Positions 33,973 to 41,700 of a stretch of DNA of 64,000 nt are shown piece by piece. A program made the position numbers and the translations under genes. The stretch spans positions 124,001-188,000 of the forward strand of contig NZ_JBLZMW010000003.1 in the NCBI RefSeq assembly GCF_048553275.1. Direction: 5' to 3'. This DNA is from Pacificoceanicola sp048553275. Its GTDB lineage: Bacteria; Pseudomonadota; Alphaproteobacteria; Rhodobacterales; Rhodobacteraceae. The notes under the pieces are model-generated. The model searched no databases. It worked only from the letters and a program-made list of their open reading frames with translations, and was not told the DNA's origin. How positions within the stretch are numbered: the first letter of the stretch is position 1; each line of letters starts with the position of its first letter.

Positions 33973-33995
33973 GGCCCCGGATCACCTCCGGGGCC
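33973..33995 (-). terminator. Intra-operon hairpin between dctP and dctQ
   Basis: A 9-bp stem GGCCCCGGA (33973-33981) / TCCGGGGCC (33987-33995) with a five-base loop, followed on the minus strand by TTTGATC. It could partly terminate after dctP or protect its 3' end, giving more binding protein than permease. Almost the same hairpin ends phaR at 12441-12461. Confidence 0.65.
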
Positions 33996-34010
33996 CGCAC
34001 AAACCGGCGC

Positions 34011-35018
34011 TCAGTTGCCCAGCGCGTTGATCTTTTCGAGCACACCCTCGGGCCAGCTCGCCGCGAATTCCGAGCCGACATATTCGCCTTGCACATGCTC
34101 GCGGAAGGCCGTCAGGTCCGGCTCGTAGATCTCCAGACCCTTTTCCTCAAGGAAGGACACCAGGTCGGCTTCCTTCTGCAACTGCGCCTCGCGGCCCGCC
34201 TGCGCGGCGGCATCGGCGGCGGCCTGCACGGCCTCCTGCTGCTCGGCGGTCATCTCGTCCCAGACCGCCTTGGAAAACGCGACATAGTTCAGATCAACCA
34301 GATGCGAGGTCAGCACGATCTGGTTGGTCACCTCGTAGAACTTCGCATCCACCACCGTCGGCAGCGGGTTGTCCTGACCATCGACCGATCCGGTCGACAG
34401 CGCGGTGTAGACCTCGGTGAATGACATCGGCGTCGGGTTCGCGCCCAGCGCCTTGCCCAGGAACTGCCACGCATCGGTGCCCGGCATCCGCAGGTTGACC
34501 CCGGCCAGATCGGCAGGCGTCATCACCGTCAGCTCATCCTTGGTCTGGCGCAGATTCACGTGGCGACGCCCGAGGTACATGACCGACAGCAGCTTCACAC
34601 CAAGCTCGTCCTCGACGGTCTTCTTGAACGGGTCCATCAGTGGATCGTTGAAGACCCGGACCTGATGCTCCGCGTCCTGATGCACGTAGCCCGTTGCAAA
34701 GATGGAGAACTCCGGGAAGAACGTGGCCAGTTCCTGCGCCGAGGCAATGGACATGTCCAGATCGCCCGAGGCAATCGCCTCCAGCTCGGAGCCCTGCGCG
34801 ATCAGCGAAGCGTTGTAATGCGGCTCGTAGGTGGCGAAATCCGCCACGGCCGGGGCAAAAACCTCGGCCAGCGCCACAGAGCGCTGATCGGTTTCGGAGG
34901 CTGGTGTGGACATGCGCAGCGTGATCTTGTCCTGCGCGGCGGCGCCGGTGGCCAGCGATGCGGACAGCGCAAGCGCGCTCATTGATGCCAGTGCAAACCG
35001 GCGGGTCATCGTTGTCAT
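34011..35018 (-). CDS. TRAP transporter substrate-binding protein (DctP)
   Basis: A 335-residue periplasmic protein. A signal peptide (MTTMTRRFALASMSALALSA onward, cleavage after GAAA, about residue 29) precedes the DctP fold starting DKITLRMSTPASETDQRS. The conserved region ADLAGVNLRMPGTDAW near 175-190 contains the arginine (in LRMPG) that in this family binds the substrate carboxylate. The ligand is therefore probably an organic acid, and the upstream HpcH/HpaI aldolase suggests a hydroxy- or keto-acid. Start with GGAGGAGAC upstream. Confidence 0.94.
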   Translation of the reverse strand: MTTMTRRFALASMSALALSASLATGAAAQDKITLRMSTPASETDQRSVALAEVFAPAVADFATYEPHYNASLIAQGSELEAIASGDLDMSIASAQELATFFPEFSIFATGYVHQDAEHQVRVFNDPLMDPFKKTVEDELGVKLLSVMYLGRRHVNLRQTKDELTVMTPADLAGVNLRMPGTDAWQFLGKALGANPTPMSFTEVYTALSTGSVDGQDNPLPTVVDAKFYEVTNQIVLTSHLVDLNYVAFSKAVWDEMTAEQQEAVQAAADAAAQAGREAQLQKEADLVSFLEEKGLEIYEPDLTAFREHVQGEYVGSEFAASWPEGVLEKINALGN

Positions 35019-35130
35019 GAGTGTCTCCTCCCAGAGAGTAAGAAGTGCCGATCTGTCGTCGGCGGTTGATCGCTTTACCCAGCCACGAGGCTAGCAAGCG
35101 TGATGTCGGGGCGCAATGCGCGCCTCGCGT

Positions 35131-35919
35131 TCAGTACCCTTTGACCGCACCAGGAACCTGCCCGGTCAGCCCGGCCAGCTCGGCGCGCGCCCCATCGATC
35201 ACCAGCGAGGCATCGTTGATCCCCGCCACCAGCCGGAAGCCCAGCTTTTCCAGATCGGCCCAGTCGCGCCCGGCGCTGCGCACCGTGGCCAGCGGCTTGC
35301 CCGCGGCGGCGCAGGTCTTCTCGACCCGGGCAAACAGCGCCAGCGCCTCCGGATCGTCCAGCCGCTCCAGATGCCCCGCCGTGGCCGCAAGATCGTTCGG
35401 CCCGAGGAAGATCATGTCGATCCCCGGCACCGTGACAATCTCCTCCAGCGCGTCGACCGCGTCGACATGCTCGCATTGCACCATGACGACCAATTCGTCG
35501 TGCGCCTCCTCACGGGCATACTCCGGGCGCGCCCCCCAGTCCGAGCCGCGCACGATCGGCGCGGCATAGCCGCGATGGCCGCGTTTCGGGTAGTAGAAGG
35601 CCGAAGCGATGCGCTCCGCCTCCGCCTTGCTGTTGACCATCGGCACGATGAAATTGCGGAAACCCCGGTCCAGCGCCTGCTTGATCCGCGTGTCGTCGCC
35701 GTCGGGCAGGCGCAGAATCGCAATGCCGCCTGCCGCTTCCACGGCCCGCTGCATATGTACCCACAGCTCCAGATCGCCGCGCCCGTGCTCACCGTCGATG
35801 ATGATCACATTCCAGCCGTGGCGCACCATCATCTCGGCGGTGTCCGGCGAGCCAAGCTCGGCCCAGGCGGCCGGGATCATGTCGCCCTTGGCGATCAGGG
35901 ATTTGAGAGGGGTGGTCAT
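35131..35919 (-). CDS. HpcH/HpaI family aldolase
   Basis: A 262-residue class II pyruvate aldolase-like enzyme. Visible motifs are the general-base/metal region IIIDGEHGRGDLE near 43-55, LRLPDGDDTRIKQALDRG near 80-97, the VPMVNSKAEAERIASAFYYP region near 103-122 and GIDMIFLGPNDLAATAG near 185-201. Such enzymes cleave 2-keto-3-deoxy-acids (HpaI, GarL, RhmA) to pyruvate and an aldehyde. The dctP gene follows 112 bases downstream on the same strand, so the aldolase may act on the imported acid. A GntR-type palindrome lies upstream. Confidence 0.9.
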   Translation of the reverse strand: MTTPLKSLIAKGDMIPAAWAELGSPDTAEMMVRHGWNVIIIDGEHGRGDLELWVHMQRAVEAAGGIAILRLPDGDDTRIKQALDRGFRNFIVPMVNSKAEAERIASAFYYPKRGHRGYAAPIVRGSDWGARPEYAREEAHDELVVMVQCEHVDAVDALEEIVTVPGIDMIFLGPNDLAATAGHLERLDDPEALALFARVEKTCAAAGKPLATVRSAGRDWADLEKLGFRLVAGINDASLVIDGARAELAGLTGQVPGAVKGY

Positions 35920-35974
35920 GGCGATGTCCAATCGTTTTCGCGCGAATCCGGCTGCCCCAACGGCAGTCGGAATT

Positions 35975-35984
35975 TGGTATACCA
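35975..35984. promoter_or_regulatory. GntR-type operator palindrome upstream of the aldolase-TRAP genes
   Basis: TGGTATACCA is a perfect 10-base palindrome in an AATTTGGTATACCATTATG context, 56 bases upstream of the aldolase start. The core fits the FadR/VanR subgroup pattern of GntR-family operators (GT, short spacer, AC). TRAP and aldolase genes are often under such regulators. No GntR gene is in the window, so the regulator would be elsewhere. Confidence 0.55.
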
Positions 35985-36185
35985 TTATGCAGCGCGTCTC
36001 CGGATGGCAAGTACCCGGCCCCCGAGAACGCCCCGCCGTCTGCGCGCGCGGACGGCCCCCCGCAGGGCGGCGCCTGGTCCCGCGCATCGCGGGCGCGCGC
36101 CACGGCGCTGCGGCAATCCCCTCTGGCCCCCCGCGCCCATCTGCGGCACAAACACACCGGACCCCAGCCACCGGGAAACAGCACC

Positions 36186-37070
36186 ATGAAGATCGCCACC
36201 GCCGCCTACCCGCCCAGCTTTCTGACCTCGTGGAAGGACTACGCCGACAAGCTCACCGACTGGACCCGCAGTGCGGCGGGCGATGGCGCCGATCTGCTCG
36301 TCTTTCCCGAATACGGTGCGCTCGAACTGGCCACGCTCGACGGCCCCGACGCCGCCCTTGATCTCGAACGCTGCATTCAGGCCACCAACGCCCGCATCCC
36401 CGACGCCGACGCGCTGCACGCGGATCTCGCCGCGAAATTCGGCGTGCACATCCTCGCCGCCTCCGCCCCGGTCCTCGACGAAAGCCTCGCCCCCCGCCCC
36501 GTCAACCGCGCCCGCCTCTTCACGCCCACCGGCGCCATGGGCATTCAGGACAAGCAGATCATGACCCGCTTCGAGCGCGAAGACTGGGACATCGTCCCCG
36601 GCGGCCCGCTGCGCCTCTTCGACACCGCGCTTGGCCGCATCGGCATCCTGATCTGCTACGACAGCGAATTTCCCCTGCTCGGTCGCGCGCTGGCCGAGGC
36701 CGACATCCTCCTGATCCCCTCCGTAACGGAAGCCCTCGCCGGCCATTCCCGCGTGCGCATCGGTGCCCGCGCCCGCGCGCTCGAAAATCAATGCGTCACC
36801 GCCATGGCCTCCCTCGTCGGCGCGGCGCCCTGGTCCGAGGTCATCGACATCTCCGTCGGGCGCGGCGGTCTCTTCGGCCCGCCCGACACCGGCTTTCCGC
36901 CCACCGGCATCCTCGCCTCCGGCGCGCTCAACACCCCCGGCTGGACCATGGCGGATGTCGACCCCGAGGCGATCCGCACCGTCCGCCGCGACGGCGTTGT
37001 TCTGAACCACGCGCATTGGCCCGAACAACACGGCCGCGACGCCCCCGCCCCCGTCACCAGGCTGCGGTGA
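36186..37070 (+). CDS. Carbon-nitrogen hydrolase (nitrilase superfamily)
   Basis: A 294-residue amidase-like enzyme with the complete Glu-Lys-Cys triad: Glu42 (VFPEYGALE), Lys123 (QDKQIMTRFE) and Cys157 (ILICYDSEFP). The superfamily hydrolyses nitriles, amides, carbamoyl compounds or transfers amide groups; members of this branch (MKIATAAYPPSF start, ARALENQCVTAMAS motif) are unassigned to a substrate. It is divergent from the aldolase-TRAP unit, with a 266-bp shared promoter region. No signal peptide. Confidence 0.9.
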   Translation: MKIATAAYPPSFLTSWKDYADKLTDWTRSAAGDGADLLVFPEYGALELATLDGPDAALDLERCIQATNARIPDADALHADLAAKFGVHILAASAPVLDESLAPRPVNRARLFTPTGAMGIQDKQIMTRFEREDWDIVPGGPLRLFDTALGRIGILICYDSEFPLLGRALAEADILLIPSVTEALAGHSRVRIGARARALENQCVTAMASLVGAAPWSEVIDISVGRGGLFGPPDTGFPPTGILASGALNTPGWTMADVDPEAIRTVRRDGVVLNHAHWPEQHGRDAPAPVTRLR

Positions 37071-37079
37071 TTTGTGGAC

Positions 37080-37110
37080 TTGAATTAAACGCGCGTTAGG
37101 CTCATATACA
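37080..37110 (+). promoter_or_regulatory. Likely promoter of infA
   Basis: TTGAAT (37080-37085) and CATATA (37103-37108), 17 bases apart, or TATACA (37105-37110), 19 bases apart. The site is 44-74 bases before the infA ATG. Confidence 0.45.
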
Positions 37111-37153
37111 CGCTCGCCCGATACTATCGCGGGCAGTCAACTCAGGAGAGACC

Positions 37154-37372
37154 ATGGCCAAGGAAGACACACTCGAATTCCCCGGCGTCGTTAAGGAACT
37201 CCTGCCCAATGCGACATTCCGGGTCGAGCTCGAGAACGGCCATGAGATCATCGCACATACGGCAGGCAAGATGCGCAAGAACCGCATCCGTGTTCTGGCT
37301 GGCGACAAAGTTCAGGTGGAAATGACCCCCTACGATCTGACCAAGGGTCGGATCAACTACCGCTTCAAGTAA
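37154..37372 (+). CDS. infA: Translation initiation factor IF-1
   Basis: A 72-residue OB-fold protein that blocks the ribosomal A site during initiation. The whole sequence matches the family: EFPGVVKELLPNATFRVELE, then NGHEIIAHTAGKMRKNRIRV and a C-terminal TPYDLTKGRINYRFK. AGGAGAG precedes the ATG. It has its own promoter-like element and a strong terminator. In many Rhodobacterales maf and rng follow infA; here a desaturase gene converges instead. Confidence 0.98.
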   Translation: MAKEDTLEFPGVVKELLPNATFRVELENGHEIIAHTAGKMRKNRIRVLAGDKVQVEMTPYDLTKGRINYRFK

Positions 37373-37394
37373 GCCACTTACCGCCAAAACGAAC

Positions 37395-37421
37395 AACGCC
37401 GGGCCAATGCCCGGCGTTTTG
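37395..37421 (+). terminator. Terminator after infA
   Basis: A perfect 10-bp stem AACGCCGGGC (37395-37404) / GCCCGGCGTT (37409-37418), loop CAAT, followed by TT and a further T-rich stretch. Confidence 0.9.
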
Positions 37422-37448
37422 CGTTTCTGCCCACGCGCAACTGGCGGC

Positions 37449-37505
37449 AAAGGTCCGGCGTCTCGTTAAAGGTCCGGCGTCTCGGCAAAGGTCCGGCCAA
37501 TCGCC
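37449..37505. repeat. Second 19-bp tandem repeat, three units
   Basis: Units AAAGGTCCGGCGTCTCGTT (37449-37467), the same with GGC at the end (37468-37486), and a diverged third, AAAGGTCCGGCCAATCGCC (37487-37505). The period is 19 bp, as in the unrelated repeat at 375-450, and it too lies just past the stop of a minus-strand gene. A run of nine C (37513-37521) follows. Confidence 0.9.
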
Positions 37506-37527
37506 GCCGCCGCCCCCCCCCTTGATC

Positions 37528-38550
37528 TTACGACAACATCGCCCGCGCCTGCCGGAACGACAGCAACCGCTTGCTGTTCTCATCCCACAGGTGCAGCCGC
37601 GCGTTGGCAAAGCTTTCACGCAACGTCATGCGGTTGCTCTCTTCGAGCACCTTGTGATCGCGCAGCACCTCGGTCAGCCGGTAAAACGGAATGCGGCTGT
37701 AGAGATGGTGCACATGGTGAATGCCGATATTCCCACTCATCCACTGCAAGGCGCGCGGCAACACGTAGTGCGAGCTGCCCTCAAGCGCCGACTCGTGCAG
37801 TTGCCAATCCTCGTCCTGATCCCAATGCGTCGTCTCGAACTGGTGCTGCACGTAGAACAGCCAGATCCCGACCGTCGCGGCAATCAGCGTCGACGGCAGG
37901 AAAATCAGCAGCAGCGGCGCCCAGCCTCCAAACCACCACATCACGCCAAGCGCCAGGAAAATAAACACATTCGTCAGCATCGCGCTGATCCAGTACCGTC
38001 GGCCGTTCATCAGCCCGAACGGAATCCGGTTCTGCACGAAGAAGATGTAAAACGGGCCCAGCCCAAACAGAACAACGGGGCTGCGGTACAGCCGGTACAT
38101 CAGCCGTCCGACCCAGCTCTCCGCGCGGTATTCCGCAAGCGTCATTGTGTGAATATCGCCCAGACCCCGGCGCGACAGGTTGCCTGCGCCGCCGTGGTGG
38201 ATCGAATGGCTGCGTTGCCAGACATCATAAGGCGTCAGCGTCAGCACCCCGAGGCAGCGACCAAGCCAGTCCCCGGCTTGCTTGCTGCGGAAAAACGCGC
38301 CATGGCCGCAATCGTGCTGAATGATGAACAGCCGCAGCAGGAAACCCGCGTTTACCACGGAGAGCCCGAGCGCCAGGAAATAACTGACCGAAAGCGCCCA
38401 CCAGGCCGCCGCCCAAAGCGCCAGGAACGGCACAAGCGTCACCGCCAGTTCAAAAATACTGCGTCCCAGGCTCGGATCCCGGTACGTCGCAAGGACCTTG
38501 ACCCAGTCACGCGCGGTGCGGGGGCTGTGCGTATCAATTGTATTTTGCAT
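37528..38550 (-). CDS. Membrane fatty acid desaturase
   Basis: A 340-residue di-iron desaturase that would insert a double bond in membrane lipid acyl chains. The three histidine boxes are complete: HDCGH (79-83), HSIHH (115-119) and HHVHH near the C-terminus (GIHHVHHLYSRIP). Hydrophobic segments lie at about 32-75 and 185-225. I chose ATG 38550 (AGCAGG nearby) because relatives start close to the HSPRTARDW segment; an ATG at 38583 in the same frame is possible. Substrate and position of the double bond are not determinable. Confidence 0.9.
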   Translation of the reverse strand: MQNTIDTHSPRTARDWVKVLATYRDPSLGRSIFELAVTLVPFLALWAAAWWALSVSYFLALGLSVVNAGFLLRLFIIQHDCGHGAFFRSKQAGDWLGRCLGVLTLTPYDVWQRSHSIHHGGAGNLSRRGLGDIHTMTLAEYRAESWVGRLMYRLYRSPVVLFGLGPFYIFFVQNRIPFGLMNGRRYWISAMLTNVFIFLALGVMWWFGGWAPLLLIFLPSTLIAATVGIWLFYVQHQFETTHWDQDEDWQLHESALEGSSHYVLPRALQWMSGNIGIHHVHHLYSRIPFYRLTEVLRDHKVLEESNRMTLRESFANARLHLWDENSKRLLSFRQARAMLS

Positions 38551-38908
38551 CTGCCTGCTTTTGTCGTTGTCAGCCGACCTCATAGCCGATGAAGACCCTC
38601 ACGCAAACGATCCATTTGAACAGGACACCGCAAAATTCGCGCGCGGCTTTTATGCCGCAGGCCTTTTTGTCCGCATGTCATGCCCGTCTCGGCAGGCATC
38701 TTGGCGCAAAACTGTTAATAAAGGGTGTGTTCTCGCACACGGCCCGACGCGGAAATGTCGACAACGAACGGATCTTAAATACTGAAATAAAAAGAAAAAA
38801 TCTAAAATCAGCGCACACTGCCTGCGCACACGCCCCGGAAGCCGGGAAAACCCGCCCAAATCCGGACGGGACGACGCGATCACAAAGGCGAGACTGCGAC
38901 GCACCCCG

Positions 38909-38936
38909 GCTTCTTCTCTTCAAAAATACTCGAAAA
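38909..38936 (-). repeat. Interspersed GAGTATTT/GAAGAGAAGAAG repeat (copy 2)
   Basis: On the minus strand, directly after the mmcB terminator, the sequence reads TTTTCGAGTATTTTTGAAG then AGAAGAAG, the same order as after the phoD terminator on the plus strand. Confidence 0.7.
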
Positions 38937-38952
38937 CCGCGCCGAAGGCGCG
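38933..38952 (-). terminator. Terminator after mmcB
   Basis: Minus-strand stem CGCGCC / GGCGCG (plus positions 38938-38943 and 38947-38952) with loop TTC, followed by GTTTTC. It lies 41 bases past the mmcB stop. Confidence 0.75.
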
Positions 38953-38992
38953 CCGGTCGCCCTGCACAAGCAGGGCGAAACCGCTCAAAACG

Positions 38993-39463
38993 TTACGCGT
39001 CCACGCCCGCCGCGCCATCCGGATCGCGCAGCCCGTGCAGGCGGCGCGCCGCATGAAACGCGAATTTTCGCAACAGCTTACTGCGCCGCGCCCCGGCCAG
39101 CTTGTCCTCCGGCGCCGTGCGAACCACCTCCGCACCATAGCCATCGGCCATGATCAACCCGGTCTCCTCCGGCAACAGCTCCACCGGAAATTGCGAATCA
39201 ACCGCCCAAAAGAACCGGTCGCAATACTCAAGATAGCCCTGCCACTTGCCGTCACTCATGTAATCGGCGCGGCTCGATTTGCATTCGACGACCCAAAGCT
39301 CGCCCTTCGGCCCCAGCGCCATCACATCCACCCGCAGCCCGCGCTCCGGTACGAATTCCTCGACCACGGCGAACCCGAGACTGGCAAGATGACGGCACAC
39401 CCCCCGCGCCAGAACCTGGCCGGGCATCAACACGGGCGGAGAATAGACAAGCGGCGAAACCAT
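38993..39463 (-). CDS. mmcB: MmcB family DNA repair protein
   Basis: A 156-residue protein of the PD-(D/E)xK-like MmcB family, reported in Caulobacter to take part in DNA damage tolerance with ImuABC-type mutagenesis. The core shows VPERGLRVDVMALGPKGELW followed by VVECKSSRADYMSDGKWQGY; D (in RVDV), E and K (in VECKSS) are the expected nuclease-type residues. The C-terminus KLLRKFAFHAARRLHGLRDP is conserved in homologues that I remember. It stands alone, with its own terminator. Confidence 0.82.
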   Translation of the reverse strand: MVSPLVYSPPVLMPGQVLARGVCRHLASLGFAVVEEFVPERGLRVDVMALGPKGELWVVECKSSRADYMSDGKWQGYLEYCDRFFWAVDSQFPVELLPEETGLIMADGYGAEVVRTAPEDKLAGARRSKLLRKFAFHAARRLHGLRDPDGAAGVDA

Positions 39464-39571
39464 GCCGGGATTTTACGAACATTTCATGAACAAAGACAAG
39501 CCCGTGTCGCAAGCATCTTCCAAACCCATGAAATTCCCCTACATTTGCCACAACCAAATTCAGGGGGGCCC

Positions 39572-40915
39572 ATGGCCGAGAAGCATCACCTCACCCGCAG
39601 CGAGGCGCGCGGGGTGCGCCATGCGCGCGAACTCGAAGGCCACCTGACCTGGCTCGACACCTTCTCCGGCACCGCGCTCGGCGTGCTCTCCGTTGCTTCG
39701 GGCATTTACACATACCTCGGTGTCTCCTCGCTGCTCGATCAGAACGGTGCCATGTCGGTCTTTGCCGCCATCGCCTATTCCGTCGCGGTTTCGGTCGGCA
39801 TTTTCGTCTTCTGGTCCTACCTCATGCGCCTGTTTCCGGCGGTCCGCACGGCGCGGGCGCGAGTCGGGCTGCTCGGTGCCATGGGCCTCGGCTCGCTGGC
39901 CATCATCGCCATGTCATCCTGGCTGAACGCCGCCGCGCTCGCGGGCTCTGCCGCCGTCGAGCAACACCTCGCCGAAACCGTGCAGGACTACCAATCCGCA
40001 CTCGAACGCGCCCATGAAATTGCCCTGTCCGGTCAAGCCCTTGAGCGCGATGTCGCCCGCGTCCGCCAGTCCTTCGAGGACCTCTCCGAACAGGAGGCCG
40101 CAGGCTCGCTCTCCGGCCTTGCCGGGCGCGGCGCGGTGTTCCGCGTCCTGCGCCAGAAATCGGCGGAACTCTCCGCGCTCGAAACCCAGATCGCGTCGCA
40201 GACGCCGCTGGTCGAAACCGCCTTCACCGAGGGCAACACCATCCTGAGCCGGATGCGCGCCCTCACCGTCGAACAAGGCCCGGTCGAGGCCCGTTCCGTC
40301 GAATTCTCCGAGGCCGCCGTGCGCCTGCAGGGTCTCATCACGCAGCTGCGCCAGCTCTCCGTCGCGCAGCTTGTCGAACGTGCGGCGCAGGATCTCTCCG
40401 CCTCCGTCGTCCTGCCCGAGCTCGATGGCCGCACCGACGCGAATCGCGCCGATCAAACCTCCACCATCAATTCCGTCCTCGACGTGCTCGCCGCCCGCGC
40501 CGCGACCCTCGAACAGGCGGCGCAGGCCGTCGGCAGCCTGCAGCCGCCCGCCGAAGTGACCTATACCCCGGTTTCCTCCGCCGACGCGGTCATCCTCTAC
40601 GCCCGCAATTTCGTGCCCTCCTGGGCCGGGGCCATCGCCATCGACCTGCTGCCCGGCGTGCTTGTCCTGATCCTTGCCATCACCCAGGGCGCCATCCGCG
40701 AGGGCCGCGAAGGGGCCGCCATCGAAGACACACTCACCCTCGCCGAGCTGCGCGCCGCCGTCACCGCCCTGCGCGATGTCGAAGGCACGCTGGCCGAACG
40801 CCCGGAGGGTCTTCTGCCTGCGCAGGCCGCAACCGAAGGCAAGGCCGCCGAGGCCACCCCGCGCCCGTCAGAGCCCGAACAGGGCAACGTCGCCCCCCTC
40901 AAAGGCCCCTCCTGA
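39572..40915 (+). CDS. Membrane protein with long helical periplasmic region, function unknown
   Basis: A 447-residue protein without a family that I can name. Three hydrophobic segments near the N-terminus (about 31-52, 58-80, 95-118) are followed by a long Glu/Gln/Ala-rich helical, probably coiled-coil region (about 125-320). A fourth hydrophobic segment follows (about 340-365, SWAGAIAIDLLPGVLVLILA) and then a charged tail. AGGGGGG precedes ATG 39572. Its stop overlaps the start of the ClpP-like gene by one base (TGATG), so the pair is almost certainly one operon. Confidence 0.85.
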   Translation: MAEKHHLTRSEARGVRHARELEGHLTWLDTFSGTALGVLSVASGIYTYLGVSSLLDQNGAMSVFAAIAYSVAVSVGIFVFWSYLMRLFPAVRTARARVGLLGAMGLGSLAIIAMSSWLNAAALAGSAAVEQHLAETVQDYQSALERAHEIALSGQALERDVARVRQSFEDLSEQEAAGSLSGLAGRGAVFRVLRQKSAELSALETQIASQTPLVETAFTEGNTILSRMRALTVEQGPVEARSVEFSEAAVRLQGLITQLRQLSVAQLVERAAQDLSASVVLPELDGRTDANRADQTSTINSVLDVLAARAATLEQAAQAVGSLQPPAEVTYTPVSSADAVILYARNFVPSWAGAIAIDLLPGVLVLILAITQGAIREGREGAAIEDTLTLAELRAAVTALRDVEGTLAERPEGLLPAQAATEGKAAEATPRPSEPEQGNVAPLKGPS

Positions 40916-41661
40916 TGAAGGCGGCCACCGTCGCCCGGACCCTCTCTGCCGTGCTGGTGTTCCAGCTCGGTATCGGGGCCTTCCTCGTCCTCTCGGACAT
41001 GCAATCGGGCGGCTTCTCCCTGCCCGGCCTGTCCAGTCCCGATGCCCCGCGCCTTGCCGAACCGGTGCGGCCCGGCGATCAGACCCGCCGCTTCACCCCG
41101 GGCCGCGACCGCCCCGCCGTGCGCCCCGCCCGCGATCCCGGCGATCTGCCCGAGCGTCTGACCCTCACTTTCGAGAACCGGCAGTACCGGCTCGAAGGCG
41201 GCATCGCCCCGGACGATGCCCCCCGAATCATCGACCAGATCACCGCCGCCGACCCGCAGATCGACAGCCTCATCCTGCAATCCCCCGGCGGCTCGGTCCG
41301 CGACGCCCTCGCCATCGGCCGCCACCTGCGCAGCATGGGCATCGCCACGCAGATGCTCCCCGGCGAATACTGCTTCTCCGCCTGCCCCTACATGCTCGCC
41401 GGGGGCACCACGCGCGACATCCCCGACACCGCCTCCGTGGGCGTGCATCAACACAGCTTTGGCGAAAACACCCTCCTGCCCGCCTTCCTCGCCGTCGAGG
41501 ACATTCAGCGCGGGCAGGCCGAAGTCATGGATTATCTCGACCAGATGGGCATCGACCCTCGCGTCATGCGCCACGGCCTCGCCACGCCCGCCGACGAAAT
41601 CTACATCCTTCTGCCCGAAGAACTCGACCGCTACGGCTTCACGAAGAAATCCGACGACTAG
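40915..41661 (+). CDS. Exported or membrane-anchored ClpP-like protein (COG3904 type)
   Basis: A 248-residue protein with an N-terminal hydrophobic anchor or signal (about 8-27), a proline/arginine-rich linker, and a ClpP/crotonase-like domain from about residue 83. Typical motifs are IDSLILQSPGGSVRDALAIG (117-136), YCFSACPYMLAGG (152-164) with Ser155 in the place of the ClpP nucleophile, and VGVHQHSF with His178. These suggest a serine peptidase, not proven. Cys153 and Cys157 flank the serine. It is translationally coupled to the upstream coiled-coil membrane protein. Confidence 0.8.
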   Translation: MKAATVARTLSAVLVFQLGIGAFLVLSDMQSGGFSLPGLSSPDAPRLAEPVRPGDQTRRFTPGRDRPAVRPARDPGDLPERLTLTFENRQYRLEGGIAPDDAPRIIDQITAADPQIDSLILQSPGGSVRDALAIGRHLRSMGIATQMLPGEYCFSACPYMLAGGTTRDIPDTASVGVHQHSFGENTLLPAFLAVEDIQRGQAEVMDYLDQMGIDPRVMRHGLATPADEIYILLPEELDRYGFTKKSDD

Positions 41662-41665
41662 CCCC

Positions 41666-41694
41666 TTGTCAGCAGCCCCCCGCACCACTACCTC
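41666..41694 (+). promoter_or_regulatory. Likely promoter of the 6S RNA gene
   Basis: TTGTCA (41666-41671) and TACCTC (41689-41694) with a 17-base spacer predict a transcript start at about 41701, which is exactly where the closing stem of the predicted RNA begins. Confidence 0.45.
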
Positions 41695-41700
41695 AGGCCG

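Larger units (their letters stand above)
38551..38992. other. Intergenic region between desaturase and mmcB
   Basis: No gene is supported. It should hold the desaturase promoter; the stretch around 38765-38815 is A-rich. The right end carries the mmcB terminator (38933-38952) and a copy of the GAGTATTT repeat. Confidence 0.5.

Noticed and set aside
37513..37521. C9 run as a phase-variation switch of the desaturase
   Set aside because: It lies after the stop codon, so length change cannot alter the protein.
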